Of a stretch of DNA of 64,000 nucleotides, positions 8,879 through 17,822 are shown piece by piece. Each line of letters begins with the position of its first letter. Position 1 is the first letter of the stretch. Below the pieces are notes generated by a model. It saw only the letters and a list, made by a program, of their open reading frames with translations. It was not told where the DNA came from and made no database searches. A program made the translations under genes and the position numbers. This stretch comes from Nocardia vinacea NBRC 16497 (GTDB lineage: Bacteria > Actinomycetota > Actinomycetes > Mycobacteriales > Mycobacteriaceae). The DNA lies in NCBI RefSeq assembly GCF_000308835.1, contig NZ_BAGN01000129.1, positions 22,349 through 86,348 of the forward strand. The letters run 5' to 3'.

Positions 8879-9073
8879 ATGAAGGTGAGCGTCGAGTGCG
8901 ACAGGCGCGTCGCCGCACGGTGCAGCGCGTGTTGATGACACAGGAGGTCTTCGACCAGCGCGAGAAGAACCGAAACGTGGTCCTGCGGCGAGGCCGGGCA
9001 GAGTCATTGCTCGCCACGCAGGCCTCGGCGGCAGAGGTTGGCCACCAATCCCGCTGCGCTGCTGTTGGATTAG
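8879..9073 (+). pseudogene. Ferredoxin relic with frameshifts, divergent from the P450
   Basis: ATG 8879 starts MKVSVECDRRVAARC, like the first residues of P450-associated 3Fe-4S ferredoxins, but the frame stops after 18 codons. In another frame VLMTQEVFDQREKNRNVVL matches the ferredoxin middle, and a third frame ends NPAALLLD at the TAG 9071-9073 where a C-terminal CPAAAI-type motif belongs. The Cys ligands are lost or out of frame, so at least two indels have killed it. Its place back to back with the P450 says it was the natural electron donor. Confidence 0.65.
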
Positions 9074-9509
9074 CCGTTCACGGGTTATCATGACTGATCG
9101 CTTCCCACGACGAGGCCGCCGAGATGGCTCCGCAGGGCGTCGCGGTGCTGGTCATGGGGCAGTTCGCGGCGGCGGTGCTCGACATCGCCCACCACGCGGC
9201 TGCTGGTGCGCGGCAGGGCCGCCCGGACAGTGATATCCGAAATGAGTTGGCAGTCCTTTACTTCGGAGTGTTCCTGCCGGTCTACCCGTTCCAGAAGTCC
9301 GGGCTGTTCCGGCAAATCCACCGGTGGGAGCCCATACCGCTGGGGATGCTGAGCCTGATCGTCGCTACCGCCGTCGCCGCAGCGCAACACAGCACCGGGT
9401 GGATCTGCCGATGCCGCGCCGCTTCGCTCGCACGAAGCGATCCGCCGAACCGCAACGCGGCTTTCACATCCACGTGGAATGAGTTTCACTGTGCCGGTCG
9501 AGGGTCGGT
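9074..9509 (+). other. Region with one open frame of coding character, unassigned
   Basis: From 9094 the plus frame reads LIASHDEAAEMAPQGVAVLV and continues with hydrophobic, GC3-rich codons to about 9420, then runs antisense into the TetR gene. An internal ATG at 9124 lacks a good ribosome site. It may be the 3' part of a lost gene. No family is recognised and no other feature was seen here. Confidence 0.25.
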
Positions 9510-10118
9510 CTACGGCAGCACCGGCACCCAGGGCGCGGCGGGTGGAAGGGGCGCAGGGTCGGTGGCGGTGAGCATCTCGAGTACCAGTGCCAGGTATCGA
9601 CGCCAACCATCGCTGCCCGGGGCCATCGTCCACAGCACGCTGATGAGCATGCCGATGATCCTTGGCAGATCGTCGGGGACCAGATCCGCTCTGATCAGAC
9701 CTGCCTTCTGCGACCTGTCGACCAGTAGGGCCAGGGATCGGTAGAACGGGTCGGCGACCTCGCCGGTGAGCGCACCGACAGTGAGGGCGGCGGTCAGTGT
9801 GTTGCGCTCGCGCGCCGCCATCGCGAGAGCTGCTTCGAGCACCGTACTCAAACCGTGGAACGGATCGCGATCGGCCAGCGCGTGCTCGATAACAGGGGTG
9901 ATGTCATCGGCAATGGTTTGCGTGAGCGTCGCCCGTACCAGGTCCTCCCTGGTGGGGAACCGACGGTATACGGTCCGCGCACCCACCCCCGCCCGGTGTG
10001 CGATTTCCTCCAGGGTCACCTCGGGACCGGCCTCGGCGAAGGCCGTACGAGCAGCTCGCAAGATTTCCTCGGCGTTGCGCGCGGCATCCGCGCGCAACCG
10101 ACGAGCGGGTGCGTCCAT
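9510..10118 (-). CDS. TetR-family transcriptional repressor
   Basis: About 202 residues from ATG 10118 (alternative ATG 10142). The N-terminal helix-turn-helix is classical: AEILRAARTAFAEAGPEVTL, then IAHRAGVGARTVYRRFPTRE. The C-terminal ligand domain (GSDGWRRYLALVLEMLT near the end) fits the AcrR-like group with a SBP-like C-terminal domain. The gene is divergent from the MFS/Fe-S/MFS operon, and the long inverted repeat at 10144-10187 lies between them, so it most likely represses itself and that operon. Confidence 0.85.
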   Translation of the reverse strand: MDAPARRLRADAARNAEEILRAARTAFAEAGPEVTLEEIAHRAGVGARTVYRRFPTREDLVRATLTQTIADDITPVIEHALADRDPFHGLSTVLEAALAMAARERNTLTAALTVGALTGEVADPFYRSLALLVDRSQKAGLIRADLVPDDLPRIIGMLISVLWTMAPGSDGWRRYLALVLEMLTATDPAPLPPAAPWVPVLP

Positions 10119-10143
10119 CACCACAACAGAATACGGACACATG

Positions 10144-10187
10144 GACTGCCACTTATGATACCTTCCTCGCAACGATAAGTGGCAGTC
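10144..10187. promoter_or_regulatory. Operator-like inverted repeat between TetR and MFS operon
   Basis: Perfect 13-bp arms GACTGCCACTTAT (10144-10156) and ATAAGTGGCAGTC (10175-10187) with an 18-bp spacer. Each arm could serve one promoter of the divergent pair. It touches the alternative TetR start at 10142, which favours the start at 10118. Confidence 0.7.
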
Positions 10188-10314
10188 GGTATGTCAGATT
10201 TGAGGTAGCCGGGCTTTCACCGTCCATGCGCCCGCCCTCGAGAGCGGGCGTCGAAGAGTTGTTTGCCAAGTTGCCGGGTGTTGCCAGGCGACGAGGGAGA
10301 TTCTAGGAGTACCG

Positions 10315-11607
10315 ATGGTCACCATCCTGCAGGCGATGGTCATCGCCGCCCAGATCCTCATCTACGGCTTGATCCGAGATCTGATGCCCCGCAAATACAT
10401 CCCCGTCAGTCTGGGATTGGTGGCTGCCGGACTCGGTCTGTCGACGGTAATGGCGCCACTGTTCGGCGATTGGCTGGTCGATCACCACGGGTGGCAGGGC
10501 GTGTTGTGGCTTCTCGCCATCTACACCCTTGTCATGACCCCTTTGGTCGTTCTCGTCTTCGTCAAATCTCCACTGCGGGTGGGCAACCGGATAGACCTCG
10601 CCGGTGCGGTGCTGGTTTCGGCCGGTGTCTTGCTGACCCTGCTGTATCTCAACAAAGGTCAGGACTGGGGTTGGGGCAGCCCAACCTCCCTGGCTTGTCT
10701 CCTCGGCGGTCTCGCGGCACTGGTGGCGTTGTTCGTCGTCGAAAGCCGCATCGACAGTCCGCTCATGGACATGAAGTTGCTGGCCCAACCCAAGGTCGCG
10801 CTGGTGCTGCTGATGACCTTCTTCGGCGTCGGCATCACCGCTTTCCACGGTTACGCGCTGGGCAGCATGTCTCGAACCCCCGATATCGAGGGGATGAAGT
10901 CCGTTGTCGCACAAGAAGCTACCGCTCGAGCACAGCAGGCTGGGGTGGACTTGCCGCCTTCGGCGGTGCAGATCGCCTTCGATCCCGGATACAGCTACGG
11001 CAGTGGCTTCAGCATGACGGCGTTCATCGTCCATCTCGGGATATGGGTCGGCGTGGCCACCCTGGTATTCGGCCTGGTCGGTGGCCGGCTGGCCCACCGC
11101 TACGGCGCCAGGATCCCGGCCATCATCGGTCTCACGGTACTGGACGTACTCGGCGTCTGTTTCGCATGGATAAGCGATGGTCACTATTCCTGGGAACGCT
11201 TGCTGGTTTCGACTCTGCTGTTCGGTGTCGGATTCGGGTTTTTTTACGCCGGGTTGGCCAACCTGCTTGTCGAAGCAGTGCCCGCCGGGCAGCAGCGCGT
11301 CGGTGTGGGCGTGCTCGGCGTGGCTCAGAACATGGGGGCCGCGGCGGCCCTGGCGGCTGTCACCGCGGTGCTCCAACATCACGCGGTCACAGCGAACATC
11401 GCCGTGATGGGCCGCAACGCCACCAAGGTTTTCCCGCAAGTGCACACCGACAACGGCCTCGCCATCGGGTTCGGAATTGTCACCGTCGGCACGCTCGTCG
11501 CGCTGGTGATCGCGATCTCCATACGCGGGGTGCGCGCTCCCGCGACCGAAGAGGGCGCCCTTGGCGCAGCTCAACTTTCGGCGACTGAGAGGAAGTCGTA
11601 CACATGA
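10315..11607 (+). CDS. MFS transporter, N-terminally truncated
   Basis: 430 residues that begin inside the family's normal sequence. The first residues MVTILQAMVIAAQILIYGLI correspond to helix 4, and PRKYIPVSLGLVAAGLGLS to the loop and helix 5. The first three helices and motif A are absent, so roughly 90-110 residues are missing from a 14-helix DHA2-type protein. AGGAG stands before ATG 10315, so a shortened protein could be made. The 80 bp upstream encode no recognisable transporter sequence in any frame. The stop overlaps the next gene's ATG by 4 bp. Probably non-functional or altered. Confidence 0.65.
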   Translation: MVTILQAMVIAAQILIYGLIRDLMPRKYIPVSLGLVAAGLGLSTVMAPLFGDWLVDHHGWQGVLWLLAIYTLVMTPLVVLVFVKSPLRVGNRIDLAGAVLVSAGVLLTLLYLNKGQDWGWGSPTSLACLLGGLAALVALFVVESRIDSPLMDMKLLAQPKVALVLLMTFFGVGITAFHGYALGSMSRTPDIEGMKSVVAQEATARAQQAGVDLPPSAVQIAFDPGYSYGSGFSMTAFIVHLGIWVGVATLVFGLVGGRLAHRYGARIPAIIGLTVLDVLGVCFAWISDGHYSWERLLVSTLLFGVGFGFFYAGLANLLVEAVPAGQQRVGVGVLGVAQNMGAAAALAAVTAVLQHHAVTANIAVMGRNATKVFPQVHTDNGLAIGFGIVTVGTLVALVIAISIRGVRAPATEEGALGAAQLSATERKSYT

Positions 11608-12971
11608 AGCCCGACTCCACCAACAACCAATGGCACGCGCCACTGCCGGAATCGCCCTACCGTAGAACATCCTTTCAGCGGCGGCTGCACATGCTCGGCC
11701 ATCGTGTGTCCGCGAAACTGGCGGGCTGGATCGGCCCGGTCGCCATCAGAGGGATCGAAGCCACCATCGACCGGGTCGGCTCACGGTCGCACGCGTTGGC
11801 AGCACGGATTCCCCATGTCCCGACCAGGTTCATCCGACGGCTGCGATCCCCGGCACGGCCTTGGACCGATCCAGTGCCACCGTCGGCACCGGAACTGCAG
11901 ACCGTCGCCGGCGTGCGCCGCGACCTTCAGGCCGAGCAGCACGCTTTCGAGCACGAACCTTTGCGCGACTTCTTCCGAGTCCACCGACGCGAGTTGATCG
12001 CGCTGGCGCCGGTGTCGACTGTCATCGCCACCGAATTGTCGGTCGCACCCCGCGTCATGCGGGCACACCACCAACTCGAGCAACGCCAAGACATCGCGCC
12101 CACCGTAGCGCCGCAGTCGACCGATCCGGCCGAGCTGACCGCGCAGCTCAAGGCGTACGCGGCCGAACTCGGCATCAGCGCGACCGGTGTGACGGCCTTC
12201 GAGGAGAAATACACCTTCGCCGAATACAAGGGAAACGCCGTCGGGCGGACCGTCGTGGTCTGCGCCCTCGAGCAGAACTACGATGCCACCCAACGTATTC
12301 CGGCTCATCGATCCGAACAGGCCGCGCTGGCAACCTATGGCGAGATCGAGGTCAGGATGATTGCGCTCGCCGAATGGCTGCGCGCGCGTGGCTGGCGGGC
12401 ACGCCCGGAAAATGTGATGGGCGAATCACTGTTCATCGCTTACGCGGTTGCCGCGGGCCTCGGACAGTTGGGTCTCAACGGGCAACTGTTGACCCCCCAC
12501 GCGGGTTCGCGATGCCGTCTGATCGTGCTCACTACCAATGCACCGCTGCTGCACGATGATCCCCGCGATTACGGCATCGAAGGAGTCTGCGATCGGTGCC
12601 AGATCTGCGTGCGACGGTGCCCGGTCGGAGCCATACCCCAAACCCGCAAGTCACACCGCGGGGTAACCAAAGCCAAGCTCAACAGCAAACGATGCATGCC
12701 GATGATGATGCAGAGCTCGGGCTGCTCGCTGTGCATGAAAGTCTGCCCGATCCAACGCTACGGACTGCCCGCTGTCTTGCGGCACTATGACAGCACCGGC
12801 GAAATCCTCGGCAAGGGCACCGACGACCTCGAAGGCTACGACTGGCCCCTCGACGGGCAGCACTACGGGCCAGGCGCCACCCCTCGCGTGCCCGAAGAAG
12901 TGATCAATCCCCCTGGCCTCGACTTCGGCCGCGCCGCGCCGCCCACTCGGCCTTCGCCGAACCCCGAGTAG
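11604..12971 (+). CDS. Double [4Fe-4S] oxidoreductase (epoxyqueuosine-reductase / reductive-dehalogenase-like)
   Basis: 455 residues. Two ferredoxin-like cluster motifs occur near residues 329 (CDRCQICVRRCP) and 373 (CSLCMKVCP), the double-cluster arrangement shared by QueG and the corrinoid reductive dehalogenases. The middle region (ENVMGESLFIAYAVAAGLGQ, then LLTPHAGSRCRLIVLTTN) matches the part preceding the clusters in those proteins. The first 150 residues are family-specific and unlike QueG (about 380 residues). No twin-arginine signal is seen, so it is probably cytosolic. It is coupled by an ATGA overlap to the truncated MFS and followed after 24 bp by a complete MFS. The substrate is unknown. 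Confidence 0.7.
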   Translation: MKPDSTNNQWHAPLPESPYRRTSFQRRLHMLGHRVSAKLAGWIGPVAIRGIEATIDRVGSRSHALAARIPHVPTRFIRRLRSPARPWTDPVPPSAPELQTVAGVRRDLQAEQHAFEHEPLRDFFRVHRRELIALAPVSTVIATELSVAPRVMRAHHQLEQRQDIAPTVAPQSTDPAELTAQLKAYAAELGISATGVTAFEEKYTFAEYKGNAVGRTVVVCALEQNYDATQRIPAHRSEQAALATYGEIEVRMIALAEWLRARGWRARPENVMGESLFIAYAVAAGLGQLGLNGQLLTPHAGSRCRLIVLTTNAPLLHDDPRDYGIEGVCDRCQICVRRCPVGAIPQTRKSHRGVTKAKLNSKRCMPMMMQSSGCSLCMKVCPIQRYGLPAVLRHYDSTGEILGKGTDDLEGYDWPLDGQHYGPGATPRVPEEVINPPGLDFGRAAPPTRPSPNPE

Positions 12972-12995
12972 CGCCGATCGGTCAGGGAGAATCCG

Positions 12996-14609
12996 TTGTC
13001 ACAGAGGACAGTTGGAGATGGTGACGTCGCAGGTCTCGTGCGTGCGAGGTGGTGGCTGCTGACGGTCAGCTGTCTATGCGTACTCGTGGTGATGGCGTCG
13101 ATGGTGGCCCTCAATACCGCGCTGGCCAACCTGGCCGAGACCACGTCGGCGAGTCAGGCGCAGCTGACGTGGATAGTCGACGGCTACAGCCTGACACTTG
13201 CGTGTCTGCTGCTACCGGGCGGTGCACTCGGCGATCGGTACGGACGTCGCGGGGCGTTGCTGGTCGGGCTGGGCGTATTCGGAGTGGCATCGCTCGCGCC
13301 GGTGGTCTTCGACAGCCCGCCGCAGATCATCGCGGCCCGGGTGGTGGCGGGCGTCGGCGCGGCGTTCGTCATGCCGGCGACACTGTCGTTGTTGACCGCC
13401 TCGTATCCCAGCGCCGAACGCAACAAGGCGGTCGGCATCTGGGCCGGGTTCTGCGGAATGGGCGCGATTGTCGGGTTTCTCGGCACCGGTGTGCTGTTGT
13501 TGTTCTGGTCGTGGCAATCGGTGTTCGTGGCGCTGGCCGCCAGTGCGGGTGCGCTGTTCGCCGCGGCCTGGCGCATCGGTTCCTCGCCGGATGCCTCCGC
13601 GAAGCCCGTCGACTGGTGGGGAGCGGTACTGGTCGTCGGCGCGGTGGCGCTGTTCGTGTTCGGAGTGATCGAGGCTCCCGAACGCGGATGGCTCGACCCC
13701 ATTGCCGTCTCGTCCATTACGGCCGGGGTCTTACTCGCTGCTGCGTTCACGGTCGTCCAACTCCGCAGTCGGTACCCTTTGCTCGATGTCCGGTTATTCG
13801 CACAGCCAGGTTTCGCGGCCGGTGCAGCAGGCATAACGTTCCTGTTCTTCGCCACCTATGGATATTTCTTCCTGATCATTCAGTACCTGAGCCTCCTACT
13901 GGGCTACAGCCCACTGAAAGCCGCAGTCGCGCTGAGCCCGATCGCGCTACCCATGCTCGTTCTAGGAGCACTCACCCACTGGTATCTACCCCTGGTGGGA
14001 TTGCGCGCTTCCATTGCCGGTGGCCTGCTGATCACCGCCGCCGGACTGTTCGCAACGACGTCGCTGACCACCGACTCGACTTATCTGGAACTGGGGTGGC
14101 TGATGGTGGTCATGAGTACCGGCATCGGATTGTGCTCAGCCCCAGCCACATCCGCTATCACCGCGGCAGCGCCGATGGACAAGCAAGGCGTCGCCTCTGC
14201 CGTCAACGACACCACCCGAGAGTTGGGTGCGGCACTGGGTATCGCGGTCGCCGGATCGCTGCTGGCCGCCCGATACGATGCCGCGCTGCGATCCGCGCTG
14301 GCGTCCTACCCCGCCGATATCCGCGATACTGCCGCAGGTTCGCTCGCACAGGCACTGGCGGTGGCCGATCGAAGTGGTGCTCTCGGCACGCAATTGGCCG
14401 AACTGGCACAGACAGCATTCCTCCAGGCGATGACCACATCACTGACTGCGCTCGGCGCTGTGCTGGTCATCGCGGCAGTGCTTGTCACGATCGTGGCACC
14501 CGGACGCAACGGCCGACCAGCGCCGTGGATCCGCTACCTGCGGCGACAGCACATAGTTCCAGATCATGTGCCAGCCGGGACGACGGTCGATTGTGACACC
14601 GCAGATTGA
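12996..14609 (+). CDS. MFS exporter, DHA2 family (14 TMS)
   Basis: 537 residues, full length for the EmrB/QacA-like 14-helix group. Motif A is GGALGDRYGRRGALLVG; helix 1 has the usual start LLTVSCLCVLVVMASMVALN. The start is TTG 12996 preceded by AGGGAGA at the right distance; nearby ATG 13018 is in another frame. It ends the operon that starts at 10315, and the hairpin at 14719-14750 terminates it. The duplicated transporter in one operon suggests export of a compound handled by the Fe-S enzyme between them. Confidence 0.85.
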   Translation: MSQRTVGDGDVAGLVRARWWLLTVSCLCVLVVMASMVALNTALANLAETTSASQAQLTWIVDGYSLTLACLLLPGGALGDRYGRRGALLVGLGVFGVASLAPVVFDSPPQIIAARVVAGVGAAFVMPATLSLLTASYPSAERNKAVGIWAGFCGMGAIVGFLGTGVLLLFWSWQSVFVALAASAGALFAAAWRIGSSPDASAKPVDWWGAVLVVGAVALFVFGVIEAPERGWLDPIAVSSITAGVLLAAAFTVVQLRSRYPLLDVRLFAQPGFAAGAAGITFLFFATYGYFFLIIQYLSLLLGYSPLKAAVALSPIALPMLVLGALTHWYLPLVGLRASIAGGLLITAAGLFATTSLTTDSTYLELGWLMVVMSTGIGLCSAPATSAITAAAPMDKQGVASAVNDTTRELGAALGIAVAGSLLAARYDAALRSALASYPADIRDTAAGSLAQALAVADRSGALGTQLAELAQTAFLQAMTTSLTALGAVLVIAAVLVTIVAPGRNGRPAPWIRYLRRQHIVPDHVPAGTTVDCDTAD

Positions 14610-14718
14610 GGCGTTTCGCATGCGTGAGGGCTGCGTCCACGGCGACTCCCCCGACTTCGTCTCCAGAGGAACGGCAGTACGCCACCGAGCAACCGGCACA
14701 GCAGAATACACGCAGTCA

Positions 14719-14750
14719 CAGGTCGCCCGGCTGCATCGCCGGGCGACCTG
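14719..14750 (+). terminator. Rho-independent-type hairpin after the MFS operon
   Basis: Arms CAGGTCGCCCGGC (14719-14731) and GCCGGGCGACCTG (14738-14750), six-base loop; no long T run follows, as is usual in high-GC actinobacteria. Confidence 0.65.
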
Positions 14751-14776
14751 CTGTGTCCCGGGTTCCGCCGATTTTC

Positions 14777-14806
14777 GACCATACACATCATTCAATATGT
14801 ATGGTC
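14777..14806. promoter_or_regulatory. TetR-type operator (copy 2 of 2)
   Basis: GACCATACAC (14777-14786), 10-bp spacer, ATGTATGGTC (14797-14806); one mismatch between arms. Apart from that position the arms and spacing are identical to the site at 248-277. It ends 29 bp before the Rieske oxygenase start. Confidence 0.75.
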
Positions 14807-14835
14807 TGAGGGGAGTTCGCGAAAGGAACACCTCC

Positions 14836-16008
14836 ATGACCTTCCAGACCGCCGAGGGCCGTACCGGACTGACCGAAGACCTGACCCGGCGTGCGCTCCG
14901 GCTGGTACTCGGCCACACCACCGACATGGCTGAGTCCACGCTGCGCGTACCGCTGCACTACTACCGCGATCCCAAGATCACCGAGATCGAGGAATCGCAG
15001 ATCTTGCGCCGCACCCCGCTGGCGATCGTCCCCAGCGTCCAGATTCCCGAGCCCAACGACTACGTGGTGCGCACCGTGCTCGGCGATTCCCTGCTGATCA
15101 CCCGCGACCACACCGGAACCACGCACGTCTTCTTGAACTACTGCCGCCACCGCGGCGCCAAACCCGCCTGCGGCTCGGGTAACGCCACCCGCTTCACCTG
15201 CCCGTACCATGCATGGACCTACCGCAACACCGGCGAGCTGGCGGGTGTGCCGGGCAAGGCCGGCTTCACCGGGATGTCACGCGACGACTACGGCCTGGTC
15301 GAACTGCCCAACCAGGAACGGCACGGTTTCGTCTGGGCGGTGCTCTCCGCAGACGGCTCGATCGATATCGATGCCCACCTCGGCGCGATCGGCCCGGAAT
15401 TGGCCCAGTTCGATTACGGCTCCTACGGCTTCCACGACGAACGTGAATTCGAATCGGAGGTCAGCTGGAAAGGCGCGCTGGAGGCCTTTGCCGAGAGCTA
15501 CCACTTCCCGTTCGTCCACGGCGAGAGCGTCATCGGCCAGAACACCGTGGCCAACACCTCTGCCCATGACACCTTCGGACGCCATCACCGCATGGGCTTC
15601 CCGTTCAACTGGATCACCGCGTTGGACACCGACCCGACCGGTTCCTGGGACCCGTTGATGAACATGGGTGTGATCTATTGGATCTACCCCAACCTGATCC
15701 TGGCCAATAGCCCAGTCGGGGTCGAAGTCCTCGATTTGCTCCCCGCCGGATCACCCACCCGCTGCACCGTCCGACACAGCTGGATGGCCAAAATCCCCGC
15801 CACCACCGACGAACAACGCGCGGTTTACGACAGCATCTACGCCCAGGTCCACGCCGCGGTCCGCGACGAAGACTTCGCCGTGCTCCCCCAATGCGGCGAA
15901 GGCGTCCGCCGAGGTCAACACGATCACATGATCATCGGCCGCAATGAAATCGGTGTCCAACACATGATCAAAGTCTTCGCCACCGAACTCGGCGTCGCCC
16001 TGGGCTAG
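14836..16008 (+). CDS. Rieske non-heme iron oxygenase, alpha subunit
   Basis: 390 residues from ATG 14836 (GAAAGGA upstream); an upstream extension of the frame would include the operator and is rejected. The Rieske [2Fe-2S] ligands are CRH (Cys103, His105) and CPYH (Cys122, His125). The mononuclear iron site is ESYHFPFVHGE with His223 and His228. The layout fits aromatic-ring or sterol-type oxygenases that take electrons from a separate reductase; no beta subunit or dedicated reductase is adjacent. The shared operator points to joint control with the F420 enzyme at the left edge, presumably by the convergent TetR downstream. Confidence 0.85.
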   Translation: MTFQTAEGRTGLTEDLTRRALRLVLGHTTDMAESTLRVPLHYYRDPKITEIEESQILRRTPLAIVPSVQIPEPNDYVVRTVLGDSLLITRDHTGTTHVFLNYCRHRGAKPACGSGNATRFTCPYHAWTYRNTGELAGVPGKAGFTGMSRDDYGLVELPNQERHGFVWAVLSADGSIDIDAHLGAIGPELAQFDYGSYGFHDEREFESEVSWKGALEAFAESYHFPFVHGESVIGQNTVANTSAHDTFGRHHRMGFPFNWITALDTDPTGSWDPLMNMGVIYWIYPNLILANSPVGVEVLDLLPAGSPTRCTVRHSWMAKIPATTDEQRAVYDSIYAQVHAAVRDEDFAVLPQCGEGVRRGQHDHMIIGRNEIGVQHMIKVFATELGVALG

Positions 16009-16101
16009 TGGCCGTCGTCGGCGTACCGACCTTCGTGCCACCCACTATAAGAAGGACACCAAACCTGCCGAACTGGTTCAGGTATGTGGCCGATGCGTCG
16101 G

Positions 16102-16722
16102 CTACGTCGGGTTGTTGCGCGATAGGTTGCTGTTCGGAAGTGCCGGGGCAACCCAGGTGGTGAGGTATCTACGCAGGTCTTCGCCGCGGCGTGGCGGGCG
16201 GCCGGGATCGATGACGAAGGACTGGACAATACGCAACATATGTTCGACAAGTTGGTCCAGTTCATTGCCGGAAATTCCGGCTGCGTCCCAGTCGACCGAG
16301 AAGCGCTGCACAATTGAGCGACCGAATGTCAGTGCGGCGTCGGAAGTTACGCCGGCGGAGAAGGCGCTAGCGCGACCTGGGGTGAGCAGCAGGTTGAGGT
16401 ATTTCTCGTGGGGCAGGCGCTCGAGGGTGTAGGCGATACCTTCCACAACAGCGGTTGCGGGGTCACGAATATCGCCCAGATGCTCAGCGAGGATGTCCAG
16501 GAAATGCCCGGTGTGCGCAACAGCCGTCGCGGTCAATAGCGCTTCGGTGCTGGGGAAGTAACGGTACACCGTCTGGCGGGTGACACCGACTTCACGAGCA
16601 ACCTCCGCAATGCTGAACTCGACACCGAAGCGATCGATCGCCTGCCGCGCGGCAGCCAGAATCCGTTCGATGGCTTCGTTGTCGTCGCGGGGTGCCGCCC
16701 CAGACCATCCATGCGTACGCAT
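16102..16722 (-). CDS. TetR-family transcriptional regulator
   Basis: 206 residues from ATG 16722, with AAGGAG 11 bases upstream (GTG 16734 is the alternative but touches that site). Helix-turn-helix: IERILAAARQAIDRFGVEFS followed by VAREVGVTRQTVYRYFPST. The C-terminal effector domain is not assignable. It converges on the Rieske gene and is the nearest regulator to the operator at 14777, which makes it the likely reader of that site and of its twin at 248. Confidence 0.85.
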   Translation of the reverse strand: MRTHGWSGAAPRDDNEAIERILAAARQAIDRFGVEFSIAEVAREVGVTRQTVYRYFPSTEALLTATAVAHTGHFLDILAEHLGDIRDPATAVVEGIAYTLERLPHEKYLNLLLTPGRASAFSAGVTSDAALTFGRSIVQRFSVDWDAAGISGNELDQLVEHMLRIVQSFVIDPGRPPRRGEDLRRYLTTWVAPALPNSNLSRNNPT

Positions 16723-16769
16723 CGGATTGTTCACTCCTTCACCCGCTACGGTCGCGGTCGACGTTACCG

Positions 16770-17200
16770 GGTCAGCATGAACTCCTTCTCGATGCGGTTC
16801 ATCAGCGTTTCGTCCTCTTCAGCCACACCCAGATTCGACAACGACACCCGCAGCACTCGCCGCCCATGACGCCGTTCGGTCTCATCGAGCACGCTCGACT
16901 TGCCAGCTCCACACCGTCAATGCCGCGTCGAAGTGCTCGGCATACAGTTGGTGCTCTTCGTGCTGGTACACCGAGCTCAGTGGAAGCAGGCGACCGCCCC
17001 GGCCCCGGTCGCCTCGCGGCGATCACGAAACTGTTGCAGCAGTGTTCTCACTCGCCGTTCACCTCGACTTCTCCCGGCACCACCCGGTCGCGCTTGACAA
17101 GATCCGGCCACAGGGGCACAGCGATGCTTATCGCGCAGCAAATCGGCCAACCGCCATGTAGAGCCTGGACTTTCCTCACTCACGCCCCTCCTCCGCTAGC
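16770..17200 (-). pseudogene. Decayed coding region, family not recognised
   Basis: Minus-strand frames read SVYQHEEHQLYAEHFDAALT and, after a shift, RVLRVSLSNLGVAEEDETLM ending KEFMLTR with a stop near 16776. Upstream another frame gives TWRLADLLRDKHRCA. Codon use is of coding type but the frames are interrupted several times. Only a C-terminal portion of some protein of unknown function seems to survive. Confidence 0.4.
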
Positions 17201-17822
17201 GATCGTTGCCACATCACGACCGCGTCCGACACTGCCGGGGGCCGACACGACAGTTAAAGAAGGCACCATGCGAGGAGCTGTACTCCACGCACCCAGGGTC
17301 TCTCGGCGATCGAGCAACTCACAAGCGTGGCGTATCCAGCACCCCCTTCCTTGGTCAGATCGGCGGCCGAACATGCGCCGGCATGGATCCATGTAGCCCA
17401 TTGCGCACCAAACGGATACGGACTTTCTGGCTCGAAACGCGCTGCCCGACGGTGCCTTTCGGTGACTACAACGCAATCGCGTCGTGCAATGCCGAAACCG
17501 CCAACCGAGGTCATGCGCGAGCAGTCGATCTCGAAATCCTTCGCGGCCTGCTTTGCGGCCCGTGGCCCTTGCGGGCCACGGCGACCACGTAGCGGTCCAT
17601 CTCCCCAGGCTCGCCCGATCGTGGTGCCGACCCGCTACAGCATGCGTCTCGGACCCGAACTCTGCTCGGTCGCAGCAGGATACGGTCTTGACCCTCGACC
17701 CGCGCGCCATTAGGGTTCTCTCAATTATTCGGCAAATTATATCGAATAATCGATAATCTCCGACCGCGCTGCTGCGGCGCTGGCGTACACGCGGAGTAGT
17801 CGCCACACGGAGAGGTACGTAG
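17201..17822 (+). other. Gene-poor stretch with a possible alcohol-dehydrogenase start relic
   Basis: At 17268 a GAAGG-preceded ATG begins MRGAVLHAPR, like the first residues of zinc alcohol dehydrogenases, but homology stops within about 10 codons. The rest shows no convincing coding sequence. Near its end lies the AT-rich inverted repeat 17724-17750. Confidence 0.3.
17724..17750. promoter_or_regulatory. AT-rich inverted repeat upstream of the GH65 gene
   Basis: ATTATTCG (17724-17731), 11 bp, CGAATAAT (17743-17750), in a locally AT-rich island about 73 bp upstream of the start. Likely promoter/operator of the glycosidase; the regulator is not identified. Confidence 0.5.

Noticed and set aside
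10303..11670. 455-codon minus-strand open frame rich in His, Gln and Asp
   Set aside because: Antisense to the MFS gene 10315-11607; hydrophilic shadow of a membrane protein.
13049..14596. 515-codon plus-strand frame overlapping the second MFS
   Set aside because: Arg-rich alternative frame of the MFS gene; the other frame has transporter motifs and a ribosome site.
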